A stretch of 64,000 nt of DNA from Chlamydiota bacterium (lineage in GTDB: Bacteria; Chlamydiota; Chlamydiia; Chlamydiales; Rhabdochlamydiaceae), in assembly GCA_021772335.1 (NCBI GenBank), contig JAJFMD010000007.1:248001-312000 (forward strand), written 5' to 3'. A program made the position numbers and the translations under genes. Positions 29,147 through 36,275 of the stretch are shown in pieces; the first letter of the stretch is position 1; every line of letters starts with the position of its first letter. The notes beneath the pieces are model-generated. The model was not told where the DNA came from, did not search any database, and saw only the letters and a program-made list of their open reading frames with translations.

Positions 29147-29530
29147 TCAATTCGAAAATCTAGATGGAGGGGCAATCTTTTTTAGTTTATTTTCAGTACT
29201 TTCTTCGGAAAGAGAATCTCCTGCATGTTCAATCATATCTTTTATACCATCAACTACTAAACCAGCACCAATTCCCCACGTAATTGGATGAGGAATTACA
29301 CAAAGCAATGCGCCACCTAAAGCTTTTACAAAACCCTTTGCAAATTCATCAGAAATTTTTAATTCCTTCTCATTTTTCTTTTTTTTCACTTCAAAGATTT
29401 TAAATTTTGAATGTTTCTTCACAGCATGAGAAAAAGAAATTTCATTTGTTATAGAGCCTTCTCTACTTAAAATTTCGTTATAAATATTTTCAATATCATC
29501 TTCATCAACTTCAATCTCATTTTTAAACAT
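29147..29530 (-). CDS. Small protein with one glycine-rich hydrophobic segment
   Basis: 127 residues: an acidic start (NEIEVDEDDIENIY), a lysine-rich middle and a hydrophobic hairpin-like segment GFVKALGGALLCVIPHPITWGIGAGLVVDGI near 70-100, then a short polar tail. No family recognised. There is no Shine-Dalgarno before the ATG, and its first 64 bp overlap the end of the upstream ORF in another frame, so translation by coupling is possible. Part of an accessory-looking minus-strand trio. Confidence 0.55.
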   Translation of the reverse strand: MFKNEIEVDEDDIENIYNEILSREGSITNEISFSHAVKKHSKFKIFEVKKKKNEKELKISDEFAKGFVKALGGALLCVIPHPITWGIGAGLVVDGIKDMIEHAGDSLSEESTENKLKKIAPPSRFSN

Positions 29531-29799
29531 AATTCACTAAGAGAAAGAACTTGATATCCTTTAGATTGTAAAGAAACTTTAAAGCATACTAAAAAATCCA
29601 CTACCTCATCAATTAATGTGTTATCATTTAAAGAATCAAAATAGCGAAGTACCCATTCATGTTCGCATGGACGAGGAGCAAACTCTTTTCTATCTTGATT
29701 TTCAAAAGCACTTAGAGGAAGAAATAAAAAAGTTATGATGCAAATGCTTTTATTAATACAGCAAGCAAAAATACGAGAATACTTGTGTAAATCCAACAT
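29467..29799 (-). CDS. Small putative secreted or membrane-anchored protein
   Basis: 110 residues with a hydrophobic N-terminus ending LPLSAFENQ that could be a signal peptide, then a Cys/His-containing segment PRPCEHEW. The ribosome site AGGA is 7 nt before the ATG, the best of the three ORFs here. The last 21 residues are read in the region shared with the 127-residue ORF and look unlike protein (KMRLKLMKMILK), so a frameshift near 29540 that once joined the two cannot be excluded. Confidence 0.5.
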   Translation of the reverse strand: MLDLHKYSRIFACCINKSICIITFLFLPLSAFENQDRKEFAPRPCEHEWVLRYFDSLNDNTLIDEVVDFLVCFKVSLQSKGYQVLSLSELCLKMRLKLMKMILKIFITKF

Positions 29800-29951
29800 T
29801 TTAATTTCCTGTTTTTTTTCACATTTATTCCCATTGCATCTAGTAATTCAAGAAGGCAATTCATTATTCCCCATCCTAAAATACCAGAAAGCAGGAAATA
29901 GAGAAGAATAGAAGATAAAATATCTTGAAACAACTTTTGCATATCATGCAC
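29733..29951 (-). CDS. Small two-span membrane protein
   Basis: 72 residues from GTG at 29951, or 69 from ATG at 29942. Two hydrophobic segments, SSILLYFLLSGILGWGIMNCLLELL and IYTSILVFLLAVLIKAF, are separated by a basic loop (NVKKNRKLKC). No ribosome site and no recognised family. It overlaps the next ORF by 67 bp. Confidence 0.5.
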   Translation of the reverse strand: MHDMQKLFQDILSSILLYFLLSGILGWGIMNCLLELLDAMGINVKKNRKLKCWIYTSILVFLLAVLIKAFAS

Positions 29952-30056
29952 ACTTTTTTAAATAAAAATGCTACTTAAAATTCGAATTGTAGACAATCCG
30001 ATAAATTTCAATTTCAGATCTTACCAAATAGATATATTGAAACTGTATTCTACTAG
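29952..30056. other. AT-rich gap between divergent genes
   Basis: This lies between the minus-strand trio and the promoter of the aldo/keto reductase. I see no supported feature here. Confidence 0.5.
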
Positions 30057-30106
30057 TTGCTAGAAATTCTCTATTTGCGCTAATACTTAATCCCTTTACA
30101 TAGAAA
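30051..30106 (+). repeat. Direct repeat A with promoter, upstream of the aldo/keto reductase
   Basis: About 55 bp resembling 31132-31187, at roughly three of four positions. Shared blocks are CTACTAGTTG, TAGAAAT, TCTAT, CGCTAA and CCCTTTA. The repeat contains a promoter: TTGCTA (30057-30062), 18 bp, TAATAC (30081-30086). Confidence 0.55.
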
Positions 30107-30123
30107 ACTTAGAGATAGAGCAA

Positions 30124-31065
30124 ATGAAAAAAATTGCAATTTTAGTATTAGGTGCCCTCATGAATTTATACTCTCATCCTATCGATATTAAGATTGAAGA
30201 GGGAATTTGCATAATTGATGGTGCAGAGCGTCCATTAATTGGATTTGGAACGTATCCTCTACAAGATTCAATTTGCACACAAGCTATTGAAAACGCAGCA
30301 AGATGTGGCTATCAGATTATTGATACTGCCACCTTCTATAACAACTTCAAAGCTATCGCTAAAGCTCTTAAAGGACAGAATCGTTCCGATTTTTATATTA
30401 TCTCGAAAGTTTGGCACGATATGCAATCTCCAGAAAACCTGCGTAGAGATTTAGATTCAACTTTAGAGCAACTTGAAACCGATTATCTCGATGCTTATTT
30501 GATACATTGGCCAAATAACCAAATTCCAATCGATCAAACTCTTTCTGAAATGGAAAAGTTAATACAAGAGAAAAAAATTCGCCATATCGGTTTGAGCAAT
30601 GTATCTGTTAATCACTTAAAAAAAGTTTTAGAATTTAACATTCCTATAACTTGGGTTCAAGTAGAAATGCACCCTTATTTTTACGATCATGAACTCCTTG
30701 AATTTTGCTTTGAGCATCCTATTACAATACAGGCCTGGAGACCTCTTGACTTAGGGCAAGTTCGCGAAGATCAAATACTACTAGAGATTGGCAAAAAATA
30801 TGACAAAACGGCTTGTCAAGTAGCATTGAGATGGATCATTCAGCATGGATGCCTTCCCTTGCCAGGAAGTCAAAATGAACAACATATTCTAGAGAATGGC
30901 AACATCTTTGATTTTTCTCTTTCAAGTAAAGAAATGGAAAAAATCGATCAAAGAGCCGTGAAAGGAAATCGTTGGAGATTAAAAGAAGAGACTGGCTTCG
31001 GCTTTACTGATGAATTTGACTTTTCTTATGAGGATTGTTGGCCTATATCATCTCTTAGTCGATGA
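30124..31065 (+). CDS. Aldo/keto reductase with an N-terminal signal-like segment
   Basis: 313 residues. After a hydrophobic start MKKIAILVLGALMNLYSHPID comes a standard aldo/keto reductase barrel: LIGFGTYPL near 38, the catalytic Asp and Tyr in DTATFYNN near 65-71, the Lys in IISKVWH near 96, the His in LIHWP near 130, and GLSNVSVNHL near 158. Such NAD(P)H enzymes are cytosolic; a signal-like N-terminus is unusual and would place it in the periplasm if used. Substrate cannot be deduced. The C-terminal coenzyme loop (LPGSQNEQHILEN) is present. Neighbours are accessory small ORFs on one side and tRNA-Ser on the other. Confidence 0.88.
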   Translation: MKKIAILVLGALMNLYSHPIDIKIEEGICIIDGAERPLIGFGTYPLQDSICTQAIENAARCGYQIIDTATFYNNFKAIAKALKGQNRSDFYIISKVWHDMQSPENLRRDLDSTLEQLETDYLDAYLIHWPNNQIPIDQTLSEMEKLIQEKKIRHIGLSNVSVNHLKKVLEFNIPITWVQVEMHPYFYDHELLEFCFEHPITIQAWRPLDLGQVREDQILLEIGKKYDKTACQVALRWIIQHGCLPLPGSQNEQHILENGNIFDFSLSSKEMEKIDQRAVKGNRWRLKEETGFGFTDEFDFSYEDCWPISSLSR

Positions 31066-31131
31066 ATAGGCAGAAATCTAAAAAATTCTTGAGAAATCTC
31101 TTCTATTTGATTTTCAAATCTTTTAGAAAAG

Positions 31132-31187
31132 CTACTAGTTGATAGAAATCATCTATAAACGCTAACATCTATCCCCTTTATAGGGAA
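31132..31187 (+). repeat. Direct repeat B with the tRNA-Ser promoter
   Basis: Partner of the repeat at 30051-30106. It holds TTGATA (31138-31143), an 18-bp spacer and TAACAT (31162-31167), correctly placed about 17 bp before the tRNA 5' end. Confidence 0.55.
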
Positions 31188-31270
31188 AGATGGCTGAGTG
31201 GCCGAAGGCACGTCCCTGCTAAGGACGCGTACCCTCACGGGTACCGTGGGTTCAAATCCCACTCTTTCCG
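31184..31270 (+). tRNA. tRNA-Ser (anticodon GCT)
   Basis: 87 nt with a complete cloverleaf. The acceptor stem is GGAAAGA with TCTTTCC, discriminator G, and CCA is not encoded. The D-arm is GGCTGAGTGGCCGAAGGC. The anticodon stem CGTCC with GGACG carries the loop CTGCTAA and anticodon GCT at 31218-31220. The long class II variable arm GTACCCTCACGGGTAC is typical of tRNA-Ser. The T-arm is GTGGGTTCAAATCCCAC. It decodes AGC and AGU. Confidence 0.97.
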
Positions 31271-31272
31271 AT

Positions 31273-31304
31273 AAGCCTTGAATGACACATTCAAGGCTTT
31301 TTTT
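31273..31304 (+). terminator. Rho-independent terminator of tRNA-Ser
   Basis: An 11-bp perfect stem (AAGCCTTGAAT pairing with ATTCAAGGCTT) around the loop GACAC, followed by a run of seven T. It starts 3 nt after the tRNA and explains why the in-frame extension upstream of dnaB is not coding. Confidence 0.9.
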
Positions 31305-31355
31305 ATTTTATCATTCGGTGTAAAAGAGAGTACACAACATAACCCTATAGCAAAT

Positions 31356-32795
31356 ATGGCAAAGAGCGATTTAAAAACGGTTACCCCTCCTCATTCTAAA
31401 GAATCTGAGATGCTCGTTCTTGGCTGTATGCTAACAAGCATAAATAGCCTAAATATTGCTGCCGATGCTTTAGATGAAAATGATTTTTACTACAGTGAAC
31501 ATAAAATTGTTTTTCAAGCGCTCAAGACTGCATTTCGATTAGATAAGCCCGCAGATATTCATCTAATTAGTGAACAATTAAAAAACCAAGATCAGCTCGA
31601 AGCAGTTGGCGGCATCAGCTATCTGACTTCACTAGTTCAATACGCAGGAACTTCTGCTCATATCGAACACTATGTCGAACTTGTCAAAAACAAGTCGATA
31701 TTAAGACAGATGATTAACAACTGCCACTTCGTTGAAAAAAATGCCTTAGATGAACCTGAAGATGTCCACACAGCATTAGACGAAGCACAGCAACGATTTT
31801 TCCAAATCAGTCAAAATGCGAATGTCCAAAGCGGCGCTATGATTGAGGAAATCTTATCAGGGGTTAAATCCGAAGAGAAACTACCTTATTTAGAAGAGCT
31901 ACAGAAACGACAAGAATCCTACCAAGAAAAAGGACCTGACGATCCAGGTATTACTGGAATACCCACTCATTTTATCGATCTCGATAAAATGATCAACGGA
32001 CTAGGAAAATCGAATCTGATCATTGTTGCCGGAAGACCAGCAATGGGTAAAACCGCATTTGGACTAAATATTGCTGAAAATGTTTGTTTTAAGAATGACA
32101 TGCCCGTCGGAATATTCTCCTTGGAGATGAGCGCGCAGCAGCTCTTGCACCGCTTGATTTGCTCACAAACAGGCGTTGAATCAGACAAGATCATACGAGG
32201 TTCATTGAGCGGAGTAGAGTACCAAAGGGTTGTCTCTAGCGTCAAGATGATGCAAAAGCATAAGATGATCATCGATGATCAGCCAGGTTTAAAAATCACC
32301 GACTTGCGAGCAAGAGCGCGCAGAATGAAAGAAGCTCATGATATTCAACTTTTATTTGTAGACTATCTTCAGCTTTTATCAGGATCGGGAACAGTACGCT
32401 CAATAGAGAGCCGGCAAAACGAGATCTCCGAGATTTCCCGTATGCTAAAAAATTTAGCACGAGAGCTTAATATCCCTATTATCTGCCCCTCTCAGCTCTC
32501 GCGCAAAGTTGAGGAACGTACGGGACACCGTCCAATGATGAGTGATTTAAGAGAATCTGGATCTATTGAGCAAGATGCAGACTTAGTAGTTTTTCTTTTA
32601 CGAAGAGAATACTACGACCCCTATGATAAACCGGGAACCGCAGAAGTGATTATTGGCAAAAACCGTCATGGCGGAGTTGGGACTGTTCAGATGGCCTATC
32701 GCAAAGAAATCGCTCAATTTACCAATTATACCCCTATATCCTCAGAAAACGAAGAAAGCAACGCAGCTTTTGCAGCTTTCTCTCCTAAAGAGTAG
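31356..32795 (+). CDS. dnaB: Replicative DNA helicase
   Basis: 479 residues from the ATG at 31356. The frame is open to 31278 but that stretch runs through the tRNA terminator. The N-terminal domain (about 5-110) binds primase: PPHSKESEMLVLGCML. The RecA-like ATPase has Walker A GRPAMGKTAF near 226, GIFSLEMSAQQL, Walker B LLFVDYLQLL near 335 and the arginine-finger region. The tail RHGGVGTVQMAYRKEIAQF is typical. It unwinds DNA at the replication fork. From memory dnaB-mnmG-lplA is also the C. trachomatis order. Confidence 0.96.
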   Translation: MAKSDLKTVTPPHSKESEMLVLGCMLTSINSLNIAADALDENDFYYSEHKIVFQALKTAFRLDKPADIHLISEQLKNQDQLEAVGGISYLTSLVQYAGTSAHIEHYVELVKNKSILRQMINNCHFVEKNALDEPEDVHTALDEAQQRFFQISQNANVQSGAMIEEILSGVKSEEKLPYLEELQKRQESYQEKGPDDPGITGIPTHFIDLDKMINGLGKSNLIIVAGRPAMGKTAFGLNIAENVCFKNDMPVGIFSLEMSAQQLLHRLICSQTGVESDKIIRGSLSGVEYQRVVSSVKMMQKHKMIIDDQPGLKITDLRARARRMKEAHDIQLLFVDYLQLLSGSGTVRSIESRQNEISEISRMLKNLARELNIPIICPSQLSRKVEERTGHRPMMSDLRESGSIEQDADLVVFLLRREYYDPYDKPGTAEVIIGKNRHGGVGTVQMAYRKEIAQFTNYTPISSENEESNAAFAAFSPKE

Positions 32796-32883
32796 CACTA
32801 TTCTTTGCTTTTTAGTCCTTAATATATTAAAGTATAGCTCACTTTTTTAAAAAAAATACACGACTTGTTTTAGAGGGCCTTAC

Positions 32884-32973
32884 ATGTCATCTGTTAAAAA
32901 GAAAAGAAAGCAAAAGATCGCCAAGCATAAAAGAAAGAAACGCAGACGGCGCGATCGGCATAAAAAGAAATAA
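32884..32973 (+). CDS. 29-residue basic ribosomal protein, mS38/bS22-like (AURKAIP1/COX24 domain)
   Basis: A very short gene reading MSSVKKKRKQKIAKHKRKK and continuing RRRRDRHKKK. The pattern KKRKxKIAKHKRKKRxRxxRHKKK is that of the AURKAIP1/COX24 peptides found in Bacteroidetes and relatives, which correspond to mitochondrial mS38 and to the small-subunit peptide bS22. It should sit near the decoding centre of the 30S subunit. GAGGG precedes the ATG by 8 nt, and mnmG follows 21 bp downstream. It has 18 Lys/Arg of 29 residues and no Cys. Confidence 0.85.
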   Translation: MSSVKKKRKQKIAKHKRKKRRRRDRHKKK

Positions 32974-32994
32974 TCATTACATTTCTCAAATCCT

Positions 32995-34866
32995 ATGTGG
33001 AACTATCCCGAACATTATGACTTAATTGTCATCGGTGGTGGCCACGCTGGCTGTGAAGCCGCTCATGCAGCGGCTCGCATTGGTGTGCGCACACTTCTTT
33101 TGACGATGTCGCTTGATACTATTGGAAAAATGAGTTGCAACCCTGCTATCGGGGGAACAGCTAAAGGTCATCTTGTGCGTGAAATTGATGCGCTTGGCGG
33201 CATCATGGGTAAAATTGCAGACCGCACAGCAATTCAAAAACGCATGCTTAATGCTTCTAAGGGTCCCGCTGTCTGGTCACCACGCGTGCAATCCGATCGA
33301 TTTGCCTATCAGCTAGCAATGAAAGAAGCTCTCGAGCTAATTCCCAACCTCTTTCTACTTCAAGGAACTATTGAATCATTGATCATTGAAGATGATCATG
33401 TCAGAGGAGTAAATACCCAAGAAGGGATGAAATTCACAGCTCCTACAGTAGTCATCACCTCAGGCACTTTTATGCGTGGGTTGATGCACATTGGAGAGAT
33501 CAATTTCCGCGGAGGAAGAGCCGGAGATAAAGCTTCTGTTGGTCTTTCTGCTTATCTAGAAAATCTCGGCTTTAAATTTGGAAGACTCAAAACAGGAACA
33601 CCTCCCCGCATCCATAAAAGAAGCATCGATTTTTCTCAACTTGAAGAGCAACATGGCGATCCTGAAGTGCGCTTCTCTTTTGATCCCTCTGACTATAATG
33701 ATTTACCACAAGTTCCCTGTCATATTACCTATACCACTGCTGAAAGCAAAAAAATCGTCAAGGACAACCTCAACCGCTCATCTCTATATTCTGGCAATAT
33801 TCAAGGAACTCCAACTCGCTATTGTCCTTCAATCGAGGATAAAATCGTCCGCTTTGCCGATAAAGAACGCCATCAAATCTTTCTAGAGCCTGAAGGTCTA
33901 ACGACCAATGAGTACTATGTCAATGGCATCTCTTCCTCTCTCCCTTTTGATATACAATATGCATTGATCCGTTCTGTTACAGGCTTAGAGAATGCCGAAA
34001 TTATGCGTCCTGCCTATGCAATTGAATATGACTATCTTCTCAGCGGACAATTAAAACCAACTCTTGAAAGCCGACAGGCAAAAGGGCTCTTCTTTGCCGG
34101 ACAAATTAATGGAACGACAGGATATGAAGAAGCTGCAGCACAAGGACTCATTGCAGGCATCAATGCCGCCAATCAAGTGCTCAATAAGCCCGATTTCTAC
34201 CTAACACGAGCTCAAGCATATATTGGCGTGATGATCGATGATTTAAGCACCAAAGAACTCGATGAACCCTATCGCGTTTTTACTAGTAGAGCTGAACATA
34301 GACTTCTACTCCGTCAAGACAATGCTGACTTACGCTTGAGAGAAGAAGGTTATCACCTTGGATTAATCTCAAAAGAGCAATATCAATACCTGATCGAAAA
34401 GAAACAACGTATGAAAAAAACTCAAGAATATTTTGACGTAACGCATGTTCCTTTTGAAAATAAATCAATCTCTCTCTCTCAGCTATTGCGCCGCCCAGAA
34501 ATCTCCTATCAAAAACTTCTTAATATCTATCCCGATAAGATCGAGAGCCTAGACGCTCAAGAACAGATCCAAATTGAGTTCGATTTCAAATATAGCGGCT
34601 ATATCAAAAAGCAAGAAAAAATCATCGAACGGATGCAAGAACTCGAACAAGTCTTCTTGCCATCTCATCTCAACTTCAAATTGATTAAAGGACTCCGTTT
34701 GGAGGCCCAAGACAAACTTGATCGTTTTCGACCTTTAACGTTAAGTCAAGCATCGCGCATAGCAGGAGTTTCCCCTGCAGATATTTCTGTTCTTATGATT
34801 TTCTTGAAAAACCCCACGCAACAGAGTATTCTCCAAACCTCAATCCAACCGGAGAAAAACCGATGA
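32995..34866 (+). CDS. mnmG: tRNA uridine-5-carboxymethylaminomethyl modification enzyme MnmG (GidA)
   Basis: 623 residues, full family length. The FAD-binding GGGHAGCEAA near 13-22, the family signature TIGKMSCNPAIGGTAKGHLVREIDALGG near 42-70, GRLKTGTPPRI near 198 and the C-terminal helical MnmE/tRNA-binding domain are all visible. With MnmE it forms the cmnm5U34 modification in split-box tRNAs. The two Cys used by the enzyme (CNPA near 48, and YCPSIEDK near 277) are present. It overlaps the next gene by 4 bp (ATGA). Confidence 0.97.
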   Translation: MWNYPEHYDLIVIGGGHAGCEAAHAAARIGVRTLLLTMSLDTIGKMSCNPAIGGTAKGHLVREIDALGGIMGKIADRTAIQKRMLNASKGPAVWSPRVQSDRFAYQLAMKEALELIPNLFLLQGTIESLIIEDDHVRGVNTQEGMKFTAPTVVITSGTFMRGLMHIGEINFRGGRAGDKASVGLSAYLENLGFKFGRLKTGTPPRIHKRSIDFSQLEEQHGDPEVRFSFDPSDYNDLPQVPCHITYTTAESKKIVKDNLNRSSLYSGNIQGTPTRYCPSIEDKIVRFADKERHQIFLEPEGLTTNEYYVNGISSSLPFDIQYALIRSVTGLENAEIMRPAYAIEYDYLLSGQLKPTLESRQAKGLFFAGQINGTTGYEEAAAQGLIAGINAANQVLNKPDFYLTRAQAYIGVMIDDLSTKELDEPYRVFTSRAEHRLLLRQDNADLRLREEGYHLGLISKEQYQYLIEKKQRMKKTQEYFDVTHVPFENKSISLSQLLRRPEISYQKLLNIYPDKIESLDAQEQIQIEFDFKYSGYIKKQEKIIERMQELEQVFLPSHLNFKLIKGLRLEAQDKLDRFRPLTLSQASRIAGVSPADISVLMIFLKNPTQQSILQTSIQPEKNR

Positions 34867-35267
34867 AAGCCCTACCTTTAATTATGGCATTACATCTTCC
34901 TTTAGCAGCACAAGTTAACAGCAACTTAATACCTAAAAATGAAGATCAGCCCAAAGCTGAAATGATGCAAGAACAAGCTGCTATCAAAGCAATGATCAGC
35001 TCGGATAAAAATGCCAAAAGCGTGATTACAATCCCTGTTGCTGATCGCGCAATGGACTACAAGCAAGCATTTGACAACCTAAGAAAAGAAAGACGTGCCA
35101 ACAAGGTGAATCTCGTGATGAGCAATGGAGAACTAGTTTCAAATGTTACAGAAATGACTCTTACGGCAAATAACACACTATTTCTTATCAGACAAACATT
35201 GGCAACCGGATCTCACTACATGGTTGTACCCGTTGAAAATATCGGCGGTATGCAATATCAGCCATGA
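34863..35267 (+). CDS. Small exported protein of unknown function between mnmG and lplA
   Basis: 134 residues. The N-terminus MKALPLIMALHLPLAAQVNSN looks like a signal peptide with cleavage near AAQ. A Gln/Glu-rich helix follows, then a compact part with RRANKVNLVMSNGELVSNVTEMTLTANNTLFLIRQT. No family recognised. It overlaps both neighbours by 4 bp (ATGA at both ends), so its translation is tightly coupled to a tRNA-modifying and a lipoate-attaching enzyme, although an exported product is hard to connect with either. Confidence 0.75.
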   Translation: MKALPLIMALHLPLAAQVNSNLIPKNEDQPKAEMMQEQAAIKAMISSDKNAKSVITIPVADRAMDYKQAFDNLRKERRANKVNLVMSNGELVSNVTEMTLTANNTLFLIRQTLATGSHYMVVPVENIGGMQYQP

Positions 35268-35989
35268 AGCTCAATTTCCTAGAGCTAAAAAATTACTCGA
35301 TTCTTGAGCAGCTGCAAATCGAAGAGGCTCTTCTTCGTCTTGATAAACGCAACTGGGTTATTGTCAATCAAGGATCAACTAAACGCTCTATTGTGATGGG
35401 AATCTCCTCAAAACCTGAGGAGCACATCAATCTTGGAAAAGCATCTCAAGACCAAATCCCCTTAATCAAACGTTTTAGCGGAGGAGGCACTGTCATTGTC
35501 GATGACGATACGCTCTTCATTACTCTAATCATTCAAAAAGAACACTCTCCCTGCACTCCTTTTCCTGAAAAAATTATGCGTTGGCTAGAAGCTCTATTTT
35601 CTCCTGCCTTCGATATACCCCAATTTGCTCTCTACCAAAACGATTTCGTTATTGGCGATCAAAAATGTGGTGGCAATGCGCAATATATACGCAAAGATAG
35701 TTGGCTACACCACGTCTCATTTCTATGGGATTATAAACAAGATTCGATGGATTATCTCCTCATGCCACCTAAAATGCCCAACTATCGCGCAAAACGCACA
35801 CATGATGATTTCCTCTGCAAACTGTGCGACTATGCCCATTCAAAGCCCCACCTCATCGAAAAACTGAAAAGAGAACTAGCTAAACGCTACACTCTTCAAA
35901 CTCAAGATCTCGATACGATCCTTCCATTACTGAAACAACCACATCGTCGTGCTACAACACAGCTCGAATTTGACTTAAGTCAGATGTAA
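35264..35989 (+). CDS. lplA: Lipoate-protein ligase A family protein
   Basis: 241 residues, short single-domain form. The ligase core is visible: NWVIVNQGSTKRSIVMG near 30, the lipoate-binding RFSGGGTVIVDDDTLF near 73-88, the catalytic Lys in IGDQKCGGNAQ near 132 and SWLHHVSFLWD. It attaches lipoate to E2 subunits of 2-oxoacid dehydrogenases, possibly scavenging host lipoate; an octanoyltransferase role is an alternative. The stop codon (TAA at 35987-35989) lies inside copy 2 of the dispersed palindrome, which therefore supplies the final Gln-Met codons. Confidence 0.88.
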   Translation: MKLNFLELKNYSILEQLQIEEALLRLDKRNWVIVNQGSTKRSIVMGISSKPEEHINLGKASQDQIPLIKRFSGGGTVIVDDDTLFITLIIQKEHSPCTPFPEKIMRWLEALFSPAFDIPQFALYQNDFVIGDQKCGGNAQYIRKDSWLHHVSFLWDYKQDSMDYLLMPPKMPNYRAKRTHDDFLCKLCDYAHSKPHLIEKLKRELAKRYTLQTQDLDTILPLLKQPHRRATTQLEFDLSQM

Positions 35990-36003
35990 AGCTGTTTTAC
36001 ATC
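35983..36003. repeat. Dispersed palindromic repeat, copy 2 (inverted loop)
   Basis: Arms GATGTAAA and TTTACATC around GCTGT, the reverse complement of the ACAGC loop in copies 1 and 3. The pairing extends to CA/TG outside, giving a 10-bp perfect stem over 35981-36005. It contains the lplA stop codon. No T-run follows. Confidence 0.8.
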
Positions 36004-36080
36004 TGCATAACGTATTGAATATTCTAAGATTGTGCTAAAAAAACTTTTTTATGTAGAAGCATAAAAAACTTGATCTTTAG

Positions 36081-36099
36081 AAAAAAACTGCCGTATGGG
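36081..36099 (-). terminator. 3' arm plus U-run ending the structured RNA
   Basis: CCCATACGGCAG followed by seven T on the minus strand. Stem partner at 36225-36236. The stem is long-range rather than local, which is unusual for a classical terminator, so termination here is an inference. Confidence 0.4.
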
Positions 36100-36240
36100 G
36101 TTAGATCGCTTCGTCTTTAACCTGATATATACAGGTGGTGCCGTTCCCCAACTACCAAAACTGATAGCGGCGTTATGGCTCCCTAATCGAAAATACGTCA
36201 AAGAGAAATTGCTGACCTAGGTATCCCATACAGCAGCAAG
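36081..36240 (-). ncRNA. Candidate ~160-nt structured RNA, 6S-like architecture
   Basis: Read on the minus strand, the 5' part CTGCTGTATGGG (36236-36225) pairs with the 3' part CCCATACGGCAG (36099-36088), about 11 of 12 positions, closing a single long-range stem. Inside, hairpins ACCTG/CAGGT (loop TATATAT) and GGTAGT/ACCACC are visible, separated by unpaired stretches. The 3' arm is followed directly by seven T (36087-36081) and the 5' end lies 7 nt from a good -10 box. Length, closed ends and internal bubble fit 6S RNA, but I cannot match a 6S consensus sequence. tmRNA, RNase P RNA and SRP RNA are rejected because their signatures are absent. Confidence 0.5.
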
Positions 36241-36246
36241 TCATCT

Positions 36247-36275
36247 ATGATAGCTTAAGACTTTGTATCGGGCAA
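36247..36275 (-). promoter_or_regulatory. Promoter of the candidate structured RNA
   Basis: On the minus strand, TTGCCC (36275-36270), a 17-bp spacer and TATCAT (36252-36247). It lies over the last codons of sdhB, so the RNA would have its own start independent of the sdh operon. Confidence 0.5.

Noticed and set aside
31278-31355. N-terminal extension of dnaB to 31278
   Set aside because: The stretch is the tRNA-Ser terminator (11-bp stem plus T-run).
36081-36240. RNase P RNA, SRP RNA or tmRNA as identity of the structured RNA
   Set aside because: No GAGGAAAGTCC-type, GGAAG/SRP-loop or tmRNA terminal tRNA-like features on either strand.
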